From assembly GCA_021817645.1 (NCBI GenBank), contig JAKAGH010000113.1:1-9333 (forward strand): a DNA stretch of 9,333 nt, given 5' to 3'. The DNA comes from Deltaproteobacteria bacterium (GTDB lineage: Bacteria > Desulfobacterota > Desulfobaccia > Desulfobaccales > 0-14-0-80-60-11). Shown one piece after another: positions 1 to 5,591 of this stretch (positions are counted from its first letter, which is position 1; every line of letters begins with the position of its first letter). The notes under the pieces were generated by a model, which made no database searches, was not told the DNA's origin, and was given only the letters and a program-made list of their open reading frames with translations. Both the position numbers and the translations under genes were made by a program.

Positions 1-444
1 CAGCGACAGGCTGGCCAAAACAATGAACCGGGGCCAGAGGATGGCCATGCCGATGCCCCAGACCCCCAGCAAAAGGTACTGGGGATGCCGGATTTTTTGG
101 TACAGCCCCTTGGCGGCGATGCCCCATTTAAAGATTTTTCCCAAATAGACCTGCAGGGCGCAGATACTGAAGCCCAGAAAGCCGGCGACAAAGAGAACGG
201 AGCCGGTGATGCGCACCACCTTCAGGAAGGTGGTGGGCGGTAGGATCATATGGGGCAGGAAGAACATGGTGGCCCAGCGGGTGGCCGCGTGCTGGCCCAG
301 AAAATTGAACAAGGGGCTGAAAACCGAGTAAAAGAAAAACGCGAAGGGGCTGATCATGATCATCACTTCCAGGGCCATGACGATAAAGACCATGATGCCG
401 CCGTATGCCGCGATTTTCTTGGCCAACGATCGTTGCGTCTCCAT
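1..444 (-). CDS. ICMT/phospholipid-methyltransferase-like membrane protein, N-terminal part
   Basis: The frame is open from the ATG at 444 to the left edge, giving 148 residues with the C-terminus missing. Hydrophobic segments lie at about residues 11-40, 77-102 and 122-148, so this is an integral inner-membrane protein. The best clue is GLYQKIRHPQY at residues 113-123. It matches the G-x-Y-x-x-x-R-H-P-x-Y signature of the isoprenylcysteine carboxyl methyltransferase/PEMT superfamily, whose members methylate lipid or prenyl substrates with S-adenosylmethionine at the membrane face. The catalytic C-terminal part is outside the window, so neither substrate nor methyltransferase activity can be confirmed; NnrU-like and other uncharacterised relatives are alternatives. 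The start is supported by GGGAGGA placed 5 bases upstream. The 481-bp repeat-rich gap after livF suggests a separate transcription unit. Confidence 0.72.
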   Translation of the reverse strand, partial: METQRSLAKKIAAYGGIMVFIVMALEVMIMISPFAFFFYSVFSPLFNFLGQHAATRWATMFFLPHMILPPTTFLKVVRITGSVLFVAGFLGFSICALQVYLGKIFKWGIAAKGLYQKIRHPQYLLLGVWGIGMAILWPRFIVLASLSL

Positions 445-449
445 AAGGT

Positions 450-456
450 TCCTCCC
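450..456 (-). promoter_or_regulatory. Ribosome binding site of the ICMT-like gene
   Basis: On the minus strand this reads GGGAGGA, 5 bases before the ATG at 444. It is a good Shine-Dalgarno match and fixes the start of the ICMT-like gene. Confidence 0.7.
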
Positions 457-457
457 G

Positions 458-480
458 GTGTCCTCTGATCTCTGTGGTGG
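458..480 (-). repeat. Fragment of CACAGAG-type repeat
   Basis: Read on the minus strand this is ACCACAGAG followed by ATCAGAGGACAC. It resembles the arms of the larger element between livG and livF (ACCACAGAG, CACAGAG, GACACAGAG), with one small internal difference. It is probably a degraded single arm of the same family. Confidence 0.5.
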
Positions 481-497
481 TGCTTCGTAAACGCTAC

Positions 498-625
498 AAG
501 CCATTTCAAAACCTCAAAATGCCCTAAACTGTCATTCTGAGTGCAGCGAAGAATCTAGTATTTTCGAAGCGTTGAGATCCTTCACTGCGTTCAGGATGAC
601 AGAAAAGGAGGTTTTGAAATGGCTT
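498..625. repeat. 128-bp nested palindromic repeat (MITE-like)
   Basis: The ends are a perfect 18-bp inverted repeat: 498-515 (AAGCCATTTCAAAACCTC) pairs with 608-625. Inside is a second, imperfect set of arms. CTGTCATTCTGA near 529-540 pairs with TCAGGATGACAG near 591-602 with one difference, and GCAGCGAAGAATCT near 543-556 pairs with AGATCCTTCACTGC near 575-588 with two. The centre is a short AT-rich loop. TGTCATTCTGAG...GAAGAATCT repeats are, from memory, scattered widely in environmental bacterial genomes. No protein is encoded, so mobility would need a transposase elsewhere. It could also form a long hairpin in RNA. Confidence 0.75.
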
Positions 626-668
626 CTGGGGGCCTCGAAGCGGATGAAGCCCTGAGCCCACAGGGTAT

Positions 669-757
669 TAAAGTCCCCCTTTGAAAAAGGGGGGTTTAGG
701 GGGATTTGAGGGAGTTAATTCAAATCCCCCCCTGCCCCCTTTTTCAAAGGGGGGTGC
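669..757 (+). repeat. G/C-run palindromic repeat, copy A
   Basis: The left arm at 674-708 begins with C5, TTTGAAAAA and a G-run, ending GGGGGATTTG. The right arm at 721-754 is its near-perfect reverse complement (CAAATCCCC...TTTTTCAAAGGGGGG). The loop is about 12 bases. Each arm itself contains a smaller hairpin of a C-run and a G-run. The outer left border reads TAAAGTCCCC. Two more copies lie at 3721-3810 and 6988-7083. It is non-coding and could act as a bidirectional transcription barrier or a MITE-like element. Confidence 0.85.
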
Positions 758-804
758 AAAAACCAGTGATTTTAAAGGTCATAGCGATTATGTAGCATAC
801 CCCA

Positions 805-830
805 GGGTGGACCCGCGGGTCCGCCCCTAC
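805..830 (-). repeat. GTAGGGGCGGACCC hairpin repeat, copy 1
   Basis: The core GGACCCGCGGGTCC at 809-822 is a perfect 14-bp palindrome, and the stem extends to 805-826 with one G-T pair. On the minus strand it begins GTAGGGGCGGACCC. It aligns with the element at 5533-5591, which begins GTAGGGACGGGCCC and continues into a similar GTCC-CCCTG segment. Confidence 0.6.
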
Positions 831-925
831 TTTAGAAACCCCGGGGATCGCCAAATTCGGCGCAGAATAAAAGATAATTGCGAGATGAGTCTGGAAAATG
901 GGAGTGGAGGGTGCAGAGGCAGGGG

Positions 926-1648
926 TTAAGTCTCCGGGCCGTCAACCCCGTCTCCTAAATAAGCGGCCTGCAGGTGCGGGTGCGCCAGCAGTTCCGCACC
1001 GGTGCCTTCCAGGGCCAGACGGCCGTTTTCCAGGACATAGCCGTAATGGGCGATTTCCAGGGCCGCGGCTGCGTTTTGCTCCACCAGCAGGATGGTGACC
1101 CCTTCCTCATTAAGCTGGCGGATAATGTTTAACACCTCTTTGACGATCAAAGGGGCCAATCCCAGAGAGGGCTCATCCAGCAGCAGCAGCCGGGGCCGGG
1201 ACATCAGGGCCCGGCCCAGAGCCAGCATCTGCTGTTCGCCGCCGCTCAGGGTCCCGGCGCCCTGGTCCCGGCGTTCCTGCAGGCGGGGAAAAAGGTAGTA
1301 AACTCTTATCAGGTCCGGGAGCCAGGCTTCTTTTTTCCGGAAATAGGCCCCCAGGAGCAGGTTTTCCTGCACTGTGAGGTTGGCAAAGAGGCGACGGCCC
1401 TCGGGCACCACTGCCAGGCCCCGGCGGATAATCGCATGAGTCTCTATCCCCTGGATTTCCTCTCCGGCCAGGAGAATGCGCCCGGCCTGAAGGGCCGCCA
1501 GGCCGCTGATGGCCCGGATGGCCGTGGTCTTGCCCGCGCCATTGGCCCCCAGCAGGGCCACGATCCGCCCCCGGGGGACCGAAAAACTGACCCCGTCCAG
1601 GGCTTTGACCGCGCCGTAGGAGACCTTTAAATCGAGAATCTCAAGCAT
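926..1648 (-). CDS. livF: Branched-chain amino-acid ABC transporter ATPase LivF
   Basis: This is one of the two cytoplasmic ATPases that drive the LivHM permease (hydrophobic amino-acid transporter family). It has 240 residues, the usual size. Walker A is GANGAGKTT (34-42), the signature is LSGGEQQ (134-140) and Walker B is LLLLDEP (154-160). LivF hallmarks are VPEGR (81-85) and LLVEQN (187-192), where the usual switch histidine is Q, normal for this subfamily. I start it at the ATG at 1648, giving MLEILDLKVSYG, which aligns with family N-termini. An in-frame ATG at 1690 would only add residues read from the CACAGAG repeat. No Shine-Dalgarno sequence is visible before 1648, and the repeat ends 10 bp upstream of the start codon. 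It is the last gene of the liv cluster, 160 bp after livG. Confidence 0.93.
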   Translation of the reverse strand: MLEILDLKVSYGAVKALDGVSFSVPRGRIVALLGANGAGKTTAIRAISGLAALQAGRILLAGEEIQGIETHAIIRRGLAVVPEGRRLFANLTVQENLLLGAYFRKKEAWLPDLIRVYYLFPRLQERRDQGAGTLSGGEQQMLALGRALMSRPRLLLLDEPSLGLAPLIVKEVLNIIRQLNEEGVTILLVEQNAAAALEIAHYGYVLENGRLALEGTGAELLAHPHLQAAYLGDGVDGPET

Positions 1649-1658
1649 AGGAATTTTT

Positions 1659-1785
1659 ACCACAGAGGCACAGAGGACACAGAGATACAAGGAGAAAAGA
1701 TTTTTTTATTTTTGGCGCTTCCAGCGCCAAAAATAAAATGATTTCTTTGCCCTGTGATCCTCTGTGCTCTCTGTGTCTCTGTGGT
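1659..1785. repeat. CACAGAG-type palindromic element with internal hairpin
   Basis: The left arm (1659-1684, ACCACAGAGGCACAGAGG...) and the right arm read from 1785 back (ACCACAGAGACACAGAGAG...) match over 26 positions with three differences. Each arm has a rough 8-bp period. Between them, 1704-1719 and 1723-1738 form a perfect 16-bp stem (core GGCGCT/AGCGCC) around a 3-base loop. No T-run follows the stem on either strand, so a standard intrinsic terminator is unlikely. The element fills nearly all of the livG-livF gap. It may affect mRNA folding, decay or livF expression. Confidence 0.8.
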
Positions 1786-1808
1786 TAAGTTTTTCATTCT
1801 TTTTTGGA

Positions 1809-2567
1809 TTATTTCCCTAAATAAGCCCGGATCACCTCCGGGTGGCGGCGCACTTCTGCGGGCGGGCCGGCGGCGATGGTGAGGCCGTGGTTCAGCACCG
1901 TCAGGTGTTGGCACAGCCCCATGACCAGCCTTAAGTTATGTTCGATCACCAGGATGGTGAGGCCGTGCTCCTGATGGATGGCCCGGAGGAAGTCCATCAG
2001 TTCCCGGGTCTCCTGGGGGTTGAGGCCGGCTGCGGGTTCATCCAGAAGCAGGAGCCGGGGGTTCGTGGCCAGGGCCCGGGTGATCTCCAGGCGGCGCTGG
2101 TGGCCGTAAGGCAGTTGCCCGGCTTTATCATGCGCGGCTGCGGCCAGGCCCACTTCTTCCAGCAAGGCCCTGCTCCGGGCCACAAATTCCCGCTCTTCCT
2201 GGAGATAGCCGGGGCAGCGCAGCGCCGCCTGCCACCAGGCAGCCCGGCTGCGGCCTTGGCACCCCACCAGGACGTTGTCCAGGACGCTAAGTTCCCCAAA
2301 CAGGCGGATATTCTGGAAGGTGCGGGCGATGCCCCGGAGGGTGACCTGCTCCGGCGGTAAGCCCGCGAGATTAACGCCGTTGAAAAAGATTCCCCCCCGG
2401 GTGGGTTGGAGAAAACCGCTCAAGAGATTAAAGACCGTGGTTTTGCCCGCGCCGTTGGGGCCGATGAGGCCGTAGAGACCCTGCTCGGGAATTTTAAGAT
2501 TAAGCTCGTCCAGGGCCAGGAGACCCCCGAAGCTCCTGCCTAAATTGCGGGTTTCAAGAAGCATCAT
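1809..2567 (-). CDS. livG: Branched-chain amino-acid ABC transporter ATPase LivG
   Basis: This is the second cytoplasmic ATPase of the LivHMGF importer, 252 residues. Walker A is GPNGAGKTT (36-44), the Q-loop lies in RTFQNIRLF (82-90), the signature is LPYGHQRRLEI (152-162), Walker B is LLLLDEP (172-178) and the switch is VIEHN with H210. The signature has YG where most ABC proteins have SGG, which is normal for LivG (usually SYGQQRRLEI), and the C-terminal HPEVIRAYLG tail is also typical. The reading frame overlaps the end of livM by 14 bp. With no strong ribosome binding site, this suggests translational coupling. Two ATG codons stand in tandem (2567 and 2564) and either may be used. Confidence 0.94.
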   Translation of the reverse strand: MMLLETRNLGRSFGGLLALDELNLKIPEQGLYGLIGPNGAGKTTVFNLLSGFLQPTRGGIFFNGVNLAGLPPEQVTLRGIARTFQNIRLFGELSVLDNVLVGCQGRSRAAWWQAALRCPGYLQEEREFVARSRALLEEVGLAAAAHDKAGQLPYGHQRRLEITRALATNPRLLLLDEPAAGLNPQETRELMDFLRAIHQEHGLTILVIEHNLRLVMGLCQHLTVLNHGLTIAAGPPAEVRRHPEVIRAYLGK

Positions 2568-3594
2568 ATTTAAGCAAACGCCTGCAGAAGCGGTTAAGAC
2601 TACCCCAGGAAAACTCCCGGCTCCCCAGCAGACCCCGGCGGCAATAAATAATCACCAATAACAGCAGCAAAGAGAAAATGACCATACGCATGCCGGGGAT
2701 GCCGGGGATGTGCAACCCCAGGAGCACCTGGGGCTCCTCCACCACCCGCAGCCATTCCCCGGCCGCGGTGAACAGGATGGCGGCGAGGACCGCACCGGTG
2801 GTGGACCCTAAGCCCCCCACGACGATGATGATCAACAGGTTGAAGGTGAGAAAAAAGGTGAAGAGCGACGGGGAAATGGTGGTGATCAGGTGGGCCAGCA
2901 GACCGCCGCCCACCCCGAAGAAAAAGGCGCTGAGGATATAGGCCAGTAGCAGGTGGCGGAAGGCATTGAGGCCCATGGCCCGGGCCGCGGTTTCGTCCTC
3001 CCGGATGGCCTTCAGAGCCCGCCCGTAACCGGAGTTGACCAGGGCGGTGATGCAGGCCACCGTGGCCACGGCCACCCCCCAGGACCACCAGAGATTGGTG
3101 TAGGGATAAAGGCCTTTCAGCCCCAGGGGGCCGTTGGTCAGCCCCTGGAGATTGTTGGCCAGCACCCGCACCACCTCCCCGAAGCCCAGGGTGACGATGG
3201 CCAGGTAATCCCCCCGCACCCGAAAGACCGGAAAACCGGTGAGAAAACCGCAGGCCGCGGCCACCAGCCCCCCGGCCAGCAGGGCCAGGGGAAAAGGCAG
3301 GGTGATCTGGCTCAGGGGCCAAAACAGGGGAGTAATCAGAAAATTGGCCACCTTTTCGGCAGGAGGCAGGGTCAGGAGCGCGGCCGTGTAAGCCCCTAGC
3401 GCGATAAAGGCATTGGGCCCCAGATGGAGCTGGCCGCACACCCCGTTGATCAGGTTGTAGCTCACCGCCAGGGTGATGAATACGGCAATATTGTTCAGCA
3501 GGCGCACCTGATATTCGTCGCCCCAGTGGTGCGCCGCCGCCAGCAGGAGGACCAGGACCGCCAGGGCGGCGATATTTAGAAAGACTTTGCGGAT
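2554..3594 (-). CDS. livM: Branched-chain amino-acid ABC transporter permease LivM
   Basis: This is an integral-membrane permease that pairs with LivH to form the channel. From the first canonical start (GTG at 3507) it would be 317 residues: GQLHLGPNAFIALGAYTA (25-42), GDYLAIVTLGFGE (99-111) and the ATPase-contact loop GRALKAIREDETAARAMGLN (162-181) are LivM hallmarks, with many hydrophobic helices and a charged C-terminus. That start would remove the usual first helix. The same frame is open upstream and encodes RKVFLNIAALAVLVLLLAAA, a good first helix, preceded by AAGGAG. The only codon suitably spaced from that site is ATC at 3594; no in-frame ATG, GTG or TTG lies between 3507 and the upstream TAG. 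I therefore propose 3594 as start (346 residues), with GTG 3507 as the conservative alternative. It overlaps livG by 14 bp. Confidence 0.88.
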   Translation of the reverse strand: MRKVFLNIAALAVLVLLLAAAHHWGDEYQVRLLNNIAVFITLAVSYNLINGVCGQLHLGPNAFIALGAYTAALLTLPPAEKVANFLITPLFWPLSQITLPFPLALLAGGLVAAACGFLTGFPVFRVRGDYLAIVTLGFGEVVRVLANNLQGLTNGPLGLKGLYPYTNLWWSWGVAVATVACITALVNSGYGRALKAIREDETAARAMGLNAFRHLLLAYILSAFFFGVGGGLLAHLITTISPSLFTFFLTFNLLIIIVVGGLGSTTGAVLAAILFTAAGEWLRVVEEPQVLLGLHIPGIPGMRMVIFSLLLLLVIIYCRRGLLGSREFSWGSLNRFCRRLLKYDAS

Positions 3595-3602
3595 GGCAAG
3601 AA

Positions 3603-3608
3603 CTCCTT
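3603..3608 (-). promoter_or_regulatory. Ribosome binding site upstream of livM
   Basis: The minus strand reads AAGGAG, 8 bases before an in-frame ATC codon (3594-3592) and 95 bases before the first canonical start (GTG, 3507). Its position is what points to the longer livM. An out-of-frame TTG begins three bases after it but meets a TAA after seven codons. Confidence 0.5.
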
Positions 3609-3610
3609 GG

Positions 3611-3652
3611 AAGCAGGGACCAGAGGCCAGGGGCCGGGGGTAAGGGGCCAGC
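3611..3652 (+). repeat. Degenerate 7-bp tandem array
   Basis: The stretch divides into six heptamers: AAGCAGG, GACCAGA, GGCCAGG, GGCCGGG, GGTAAGG, GGCCAGC. It lies directly upstream of the livM ribosome binding site. It begins with GAAGCAGGG (3610-3618), which recurs inverted at 3930-3938 next to the livH stop. Similar 7-bp periodic arrays occur at 3914, 6913 and 7097. Confidence 0.6.
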
Positions 3653-3720
3653 TGCTATCAGATTGTTGACAGATTAGCTCTAACATTGGAAATTCAAGGC
3701 CTCATAAAAAATAAGATGCC

Positions 3721-3810
3721 TAAAGTCCCCCTGGGGAAGAGGGGAATTTATGGTATTTTCAGGCCCTTAGCAAATCCCCCCTAACCCCCTTTTGCAAAGG
3801 GGGGGATAAG
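3721..3810 (+). repeat. G/C-run palindromic repeat, copy B
   Basis: It begins TAAAGTCCCC, like copy A. Its right arm at 3771-3806 (CAAATCCCC, CTAACCCCC, TTTTGCAAAGGG) is well preserved. The left arm is shortened, with GGGGAAGAGGGG in place of the usual TTTGAAAAA segment. Its centre (ATTTTCAGGCCCTTAGC) and right border (GGGGGATAAG) match the reverse complement of copy C more closely than copy A. Confidence 0.8.
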
Positions 3811-3913
3811 CACTGCTGGTCATCTGCCGCCACAACCATTTTTCATTAGCCTGCCAAATTCTTTGCGCAGGGTGACAAAAATAGTTTGGCAAGAGCCTCA
3901 GATGTCAGTATTT

Positions 3914-3934
3914 TTCCCTGACTCCTGACCCCTG
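3914..3934 (-). repeat. Degenerate 7-bp tandem array next to the livH stop
   Basis: Three heptamers, TTCCCTG, ACTCCTG and ACCCCTG, lie just beyond the livH stop codon (3938-3940). Read on the minus strand they follow GAAGCAGGG, the same sequence that opens the array at 3610, in inverted orientation. Confidence 0.55.
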
Positions 3935-3937
3935 CTT

Positions 3938-4834
3938 CTAAAGCTTCTCTTCTCCCAGCGTCTCCCCCATCAGGCCGGTGGGGCGGACCAGGAGGAGGAT
4001 GATCAGCAGGCCGAAAGCCAGGGCGTCTCGGTAGCCGCTCCAGGCCGGGAACAGGGCGACGATGAGGATTTCCAGGAGTCCCAGCAGCAAACCGCCCACC
4101 ACTGCGCCCGTAAGATTGCCGATGCCCCCCAGCACCGCGGCGATGAAGGCCTTGAGCCCCGGCAGGATACCCATGAAGGGGTTGACCTGAGGGTATTTCA
4201 TGGCCCAGAGCAGGCCCCCGGCCCCGGCTAAAAGCGAGCCCACCAGGAAGGTGAAGGCGATGACCCGGTTGACGTTGATGCCCAAAAGCGAAGTAGTTTC
4301 CAGGCTCCAGGAGATGGCCCGCATGGCCCGGCCGATCTGGGTGCGGTAGACGGTGAAAAAGAGGAGGGCCAGGAGGACCGCGGTGACCGCGGGGATAAAA
4401 AAACTGAGGCGGGGAATGAAGAGCCCGCCCCACTGAAAGACGCCGGTAAAGACCGCGGGCGCCGGAAACGGCTTAGCCCGGCCTCCGGCCAGCACCAGGG
4501 CCAAATTCTCCAGGAGAAAGGAGGCGGCGATGGCGGAAATCAGCAGCGAAATGCGGGGGGCGCGGCGCAGCGGCCGGTAAGCGCCCCGTTCCAGCAGCAC
4601 CCCCAGAAAACCGGTCAAGCCCACGGCCAGCCCGAAAGCCACCGGCCAGGGCCAGCTGAAGAGCCCTACTCCCATGATGCCGATATAGGCCGCCACCATC
4701 AGCAGGTCGCCGTGCGCGGAGTTGATGAGCCGCAGAATGCCGTAAACCATAGTGTAGCCGATGGCGATCAGGGCATAGAGCGAGCCCAGGGAGAGGCCGT
4801 TGATGAGCTGCTGAATGAGGGTGATGGCGTCCAT
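3938..4834 (-). CDS. livH: Branched-chain amino-acid ABC transporter permease LivH
   Basis: This is an inner-membrane permease, partner of LivM, with 298 residues, a normal size. The N-terminal stretch INGLSLGSLYALIAIGYTMV followed by YGILRLINSAHGDLLM (residues 11-46) is a LivH hallmark. The ATPase-contact loop GRAMRAISWSLETTSLLGIN (168-187), the GG-rich AVLGGIGNLTGAVVGG segment (233-248) and the C-terminal RPTGLMG (284-290) also fit. About eight hydrophobic segments are visible. The ATG at 4834 is the natural family start, but no strong ribosome binding site precedes it. It lies 43 bp after the Ntn-hydrolase gene, so the two may be cotranscribed. A 343-bp repeat-filled gap separates it from livM, which is unusual because these two genes normally abut. 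Confidence 0.94.
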   Translation of the reverse strand: MDAITLIQQLINGLSLGSLYALIAIGYTMVYGILRLINSAHGDLLMVAAYIGIMGVGLFSWPWPVAFGLAVGLTGFLGVLLERGAYRPLRRAPRISLLISAIAASFLLENLALVLAGGRAKPFPAPAVFTGVFQWGGLFIPRLSFFIPAVTAVLLALLFFTVYRTQIGRAMRAISWSLETTSLLGINVNRVIAFTFLVGSLLAGAGGLLWAMKYPQVNPFMGILPGLKAFIAAVLGGIGNLTGAVVGGLLLGLLEILIVALFPAWSGYRDALAFGLLIILLLVRPTGLMGETLGEEKL

Positions 4835-4877
4835 GGAATTGGCGGGCAGTGCTCTGCTTTCAGCTTAGAATGATTTA

Positions 4878-5504
4878 TCAAATAGTTATGGCTCGATAAC
4901 CCTCAGAAGTGATGGTGGCGTAATAATACGGCGGCCCCACCTCTTCCTTGAGCCGCGCCTGCTTTTCCAGAAATTCCTGGCTCAGGGCCAGCAGTTGCTC
5001 CAGGGTTAAACCCGCGCTCAGGGCCTTAGAAAGCCGCATCTCCATGCCCAGGTTCCGGGGCATGACCACCAGGTTGCTTACAGGCGCCGGACGCAGGGGC
5101 AGTTCGTTTTCCTCACTTCCCAAAAGCAGCAGTTGGCAACCGGGTCGCGGCTTCTCCGGAGCATAGCCCGCCAGGATGAAATATAGGTGGCGGAAGCCTG
5201 GAGGCTCAGGGCCGTTTTTTTGCAGGTGGATTTCATAACCCCGGGAGAAAAAGGAAGTGGCGAACTCAGCAATCTCCTCCAGGTCCGTGAGCCCCCGGCG
5301 GCGTGCGATTTCCCGCTGCAGGGCCACGGACAGGGGCACGCTCACGCCCGCGCCGCCACTCAGAATAGCGCAGTTTCGCCCCAGGGGGAAGAGCTTGGGC
5401 ACGTTAAAAAAATGCGCCTGCCCCCCGGCGTCAAAGCGGGTGGCCCGGCTGTCCGTGGCCAGGAAAAGGCCGTGCTCGTTATATCCGGCCAGGGCTTGGG
5501 TCAA
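4878..5504 (-). CDS. Proteasome beta/HslV-like Ntn hydrolase
   Basis: The predicted protein has 208 residues and no signal peptide or membrane helix, so it is cytoplasmic. I assign it to the proteasome/HslV N-terminal-nucleophile hydrolase fold. The TTG start is fixed by AAAGGAG 6 bases upstream, which makes Thr the second residue. Once Met is removed, Thr1 is the nucleophile. Counting from it, D17 and R19 in LATDSRATR sit exactly where proteasome beta subunits have them. K36 in VPKLFPLG corresponds to the catalytic K33, with a loop three residues longer. ILSGGAG follows, as in the family, and the end GPPYYYATITSEGYRAI resembles the last beta strands. HslV is about 175 residues and Anbu about 240, so this fits neither well. 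No HslU, second subunit or Anbu partner gene is in the window. Whether it cleaves peptides is unknown. Confidence 0.75.
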   Translation of the reverse strand: MTQALAGYNEHGLFLATDSRATRFDAGGQAHFFNVPKLFPLGRNCAILSGGAGVSVPLSVALQREIARRRGLTDLEEIAEFATSFFSRGYEIHLQKNGPEPPGFRHLYFILAGYAPEKPRPGCQLLLLGSEENELPLRPAPVSNLVVMPRNLGMEMRLSKALSAGLTLEQLLALSQEFLEKQARLKEEVGPPYYYATITSEGYRAITI

Positions 5505-5510
5505 CAGGGG

Positions 5511-5517
5511 CTCCTTT
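5511..5517 (-). promoter_or_regulatory. Ribosome binding site for the TTG start of the Ntn hydrolase
   Basis: The minus strand reads AAAGGAG followed by CCCCTG and TTG. The near-ideal match and 6-base spacing settle the non-ATG start at 5504 and thereby the N-terminal threonine. Confidence 0.75.
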
Positions 5518-5532
5518 AGAGGATGTTTTCTT

Positions 5533-5591
5533 GTAGGGACGGGCCCAGGTGTCCGCCCTGCTCACGGGCGCACAAACGGGTGCGCCGCTAC
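5533..5591 (+). repeat. GTAGGG hairpin repeat, copy 2
   Basis: It starts GTAGGGACGGGCCC and ends GCGCCGCTAC, so its termini are roughly inverted. Inside, GGCGCAC (5567-5573) and GTGCGCC (5580-5586) form a perfect 7-bp stem with a 6-base loop. It aligns with the element at 805-830 over its first part. Its right end contains CTA (5588-5590), which on the minus strand is the TAG stop of the GH13 gene. Confidence 0.6.

Larger units (their letters stand above)
445..925. other. 481-bp gene-free interval made largely of repeats
   Basis: No supportable gene lies between the ICMT-like start and the livF stop. Short frames on the plus strand here run through palindromic repeats and lack family features. 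From left to right the interval holds a CACAGAG-type fragment (458-480), a 128-bp nested palindrome (498-625), a G/C-run palindrome (669-757) and a GGACCCGCGGGTCC hairpin (805-830). In 626-668 and 831-925 I see nothing recognisable. The promoter of the ICMT-like gene should lie here, but no convincing -35/-10 pair stands out. Confidence 0.7.
3595..3937. other. 343-bp gene-free gap between livH and livM
   Basis: The gap holds two heptamer arrays at its edges and one G/C-run palindrome (copy B) in the middle. The remaining pieces, 3653-3720 and 3811-3913, are AT-richer and show no gene. A 7-bp inverted repeat (TGCCAAA 3852-3858, TTTGGCA 3885-3891) is weak. A livMGF promoter could lie here, but I cannot point to one. 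Confidence 0.6.

Noticed and set aside
669..757. Palindromic G/C-run copies as CRISPR repeats
   Set aside because: The copies are kilobases apart in different orientation, not regularly spaced, and there are no spacers or cas genes.
1649..1690. N-terminal extension of LivF to an ATG at 1690
   Set aside because: The added residues are read from the CACAGAG repeat and do not match LivF N-termini; the ATG at 1648 does.
1704..1738. Perfect 16-bp hairpin as an intrinsic terminator between livG and livF
   Set aside because: No T-run follows the stem on either strand, and termination here would cut livF off from its operon; it is better read as part of the repeat element.
2600..3439. A 279-codon frame on the minus strand inside livM
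   Set aside because: The translation is Gly/Pro/Arg/His-rich without any hydrophobic pattern, while the overlapping livM frame encodes clear membrane helices and family motifs.
3661..3700. Possible sigma-70 promoter (TTGACA at 3665 on the plus strand; TTGAAT on the minus strand)
   Set aside because: No acceptable -10 box lies at 16-18 bp, and the plus-strand match would point away from every gene.
3852..3891. TGCCAAA / TTTGGCA inverted repeat as an operator or terminator
   Set aside because: Only 7 bp with a 26-base loop and no supporting promoter or T-run; such a match is easily due to chance.
4878..5504. Calling the Ntn hydrolase Anbu or HslV
   Set aside because: The length, N-terminal sequence and neighbours do not fit: no hslU, and no ATP-grasp, alpha-E or transglutaminase genes of the Anbu locus are visible.
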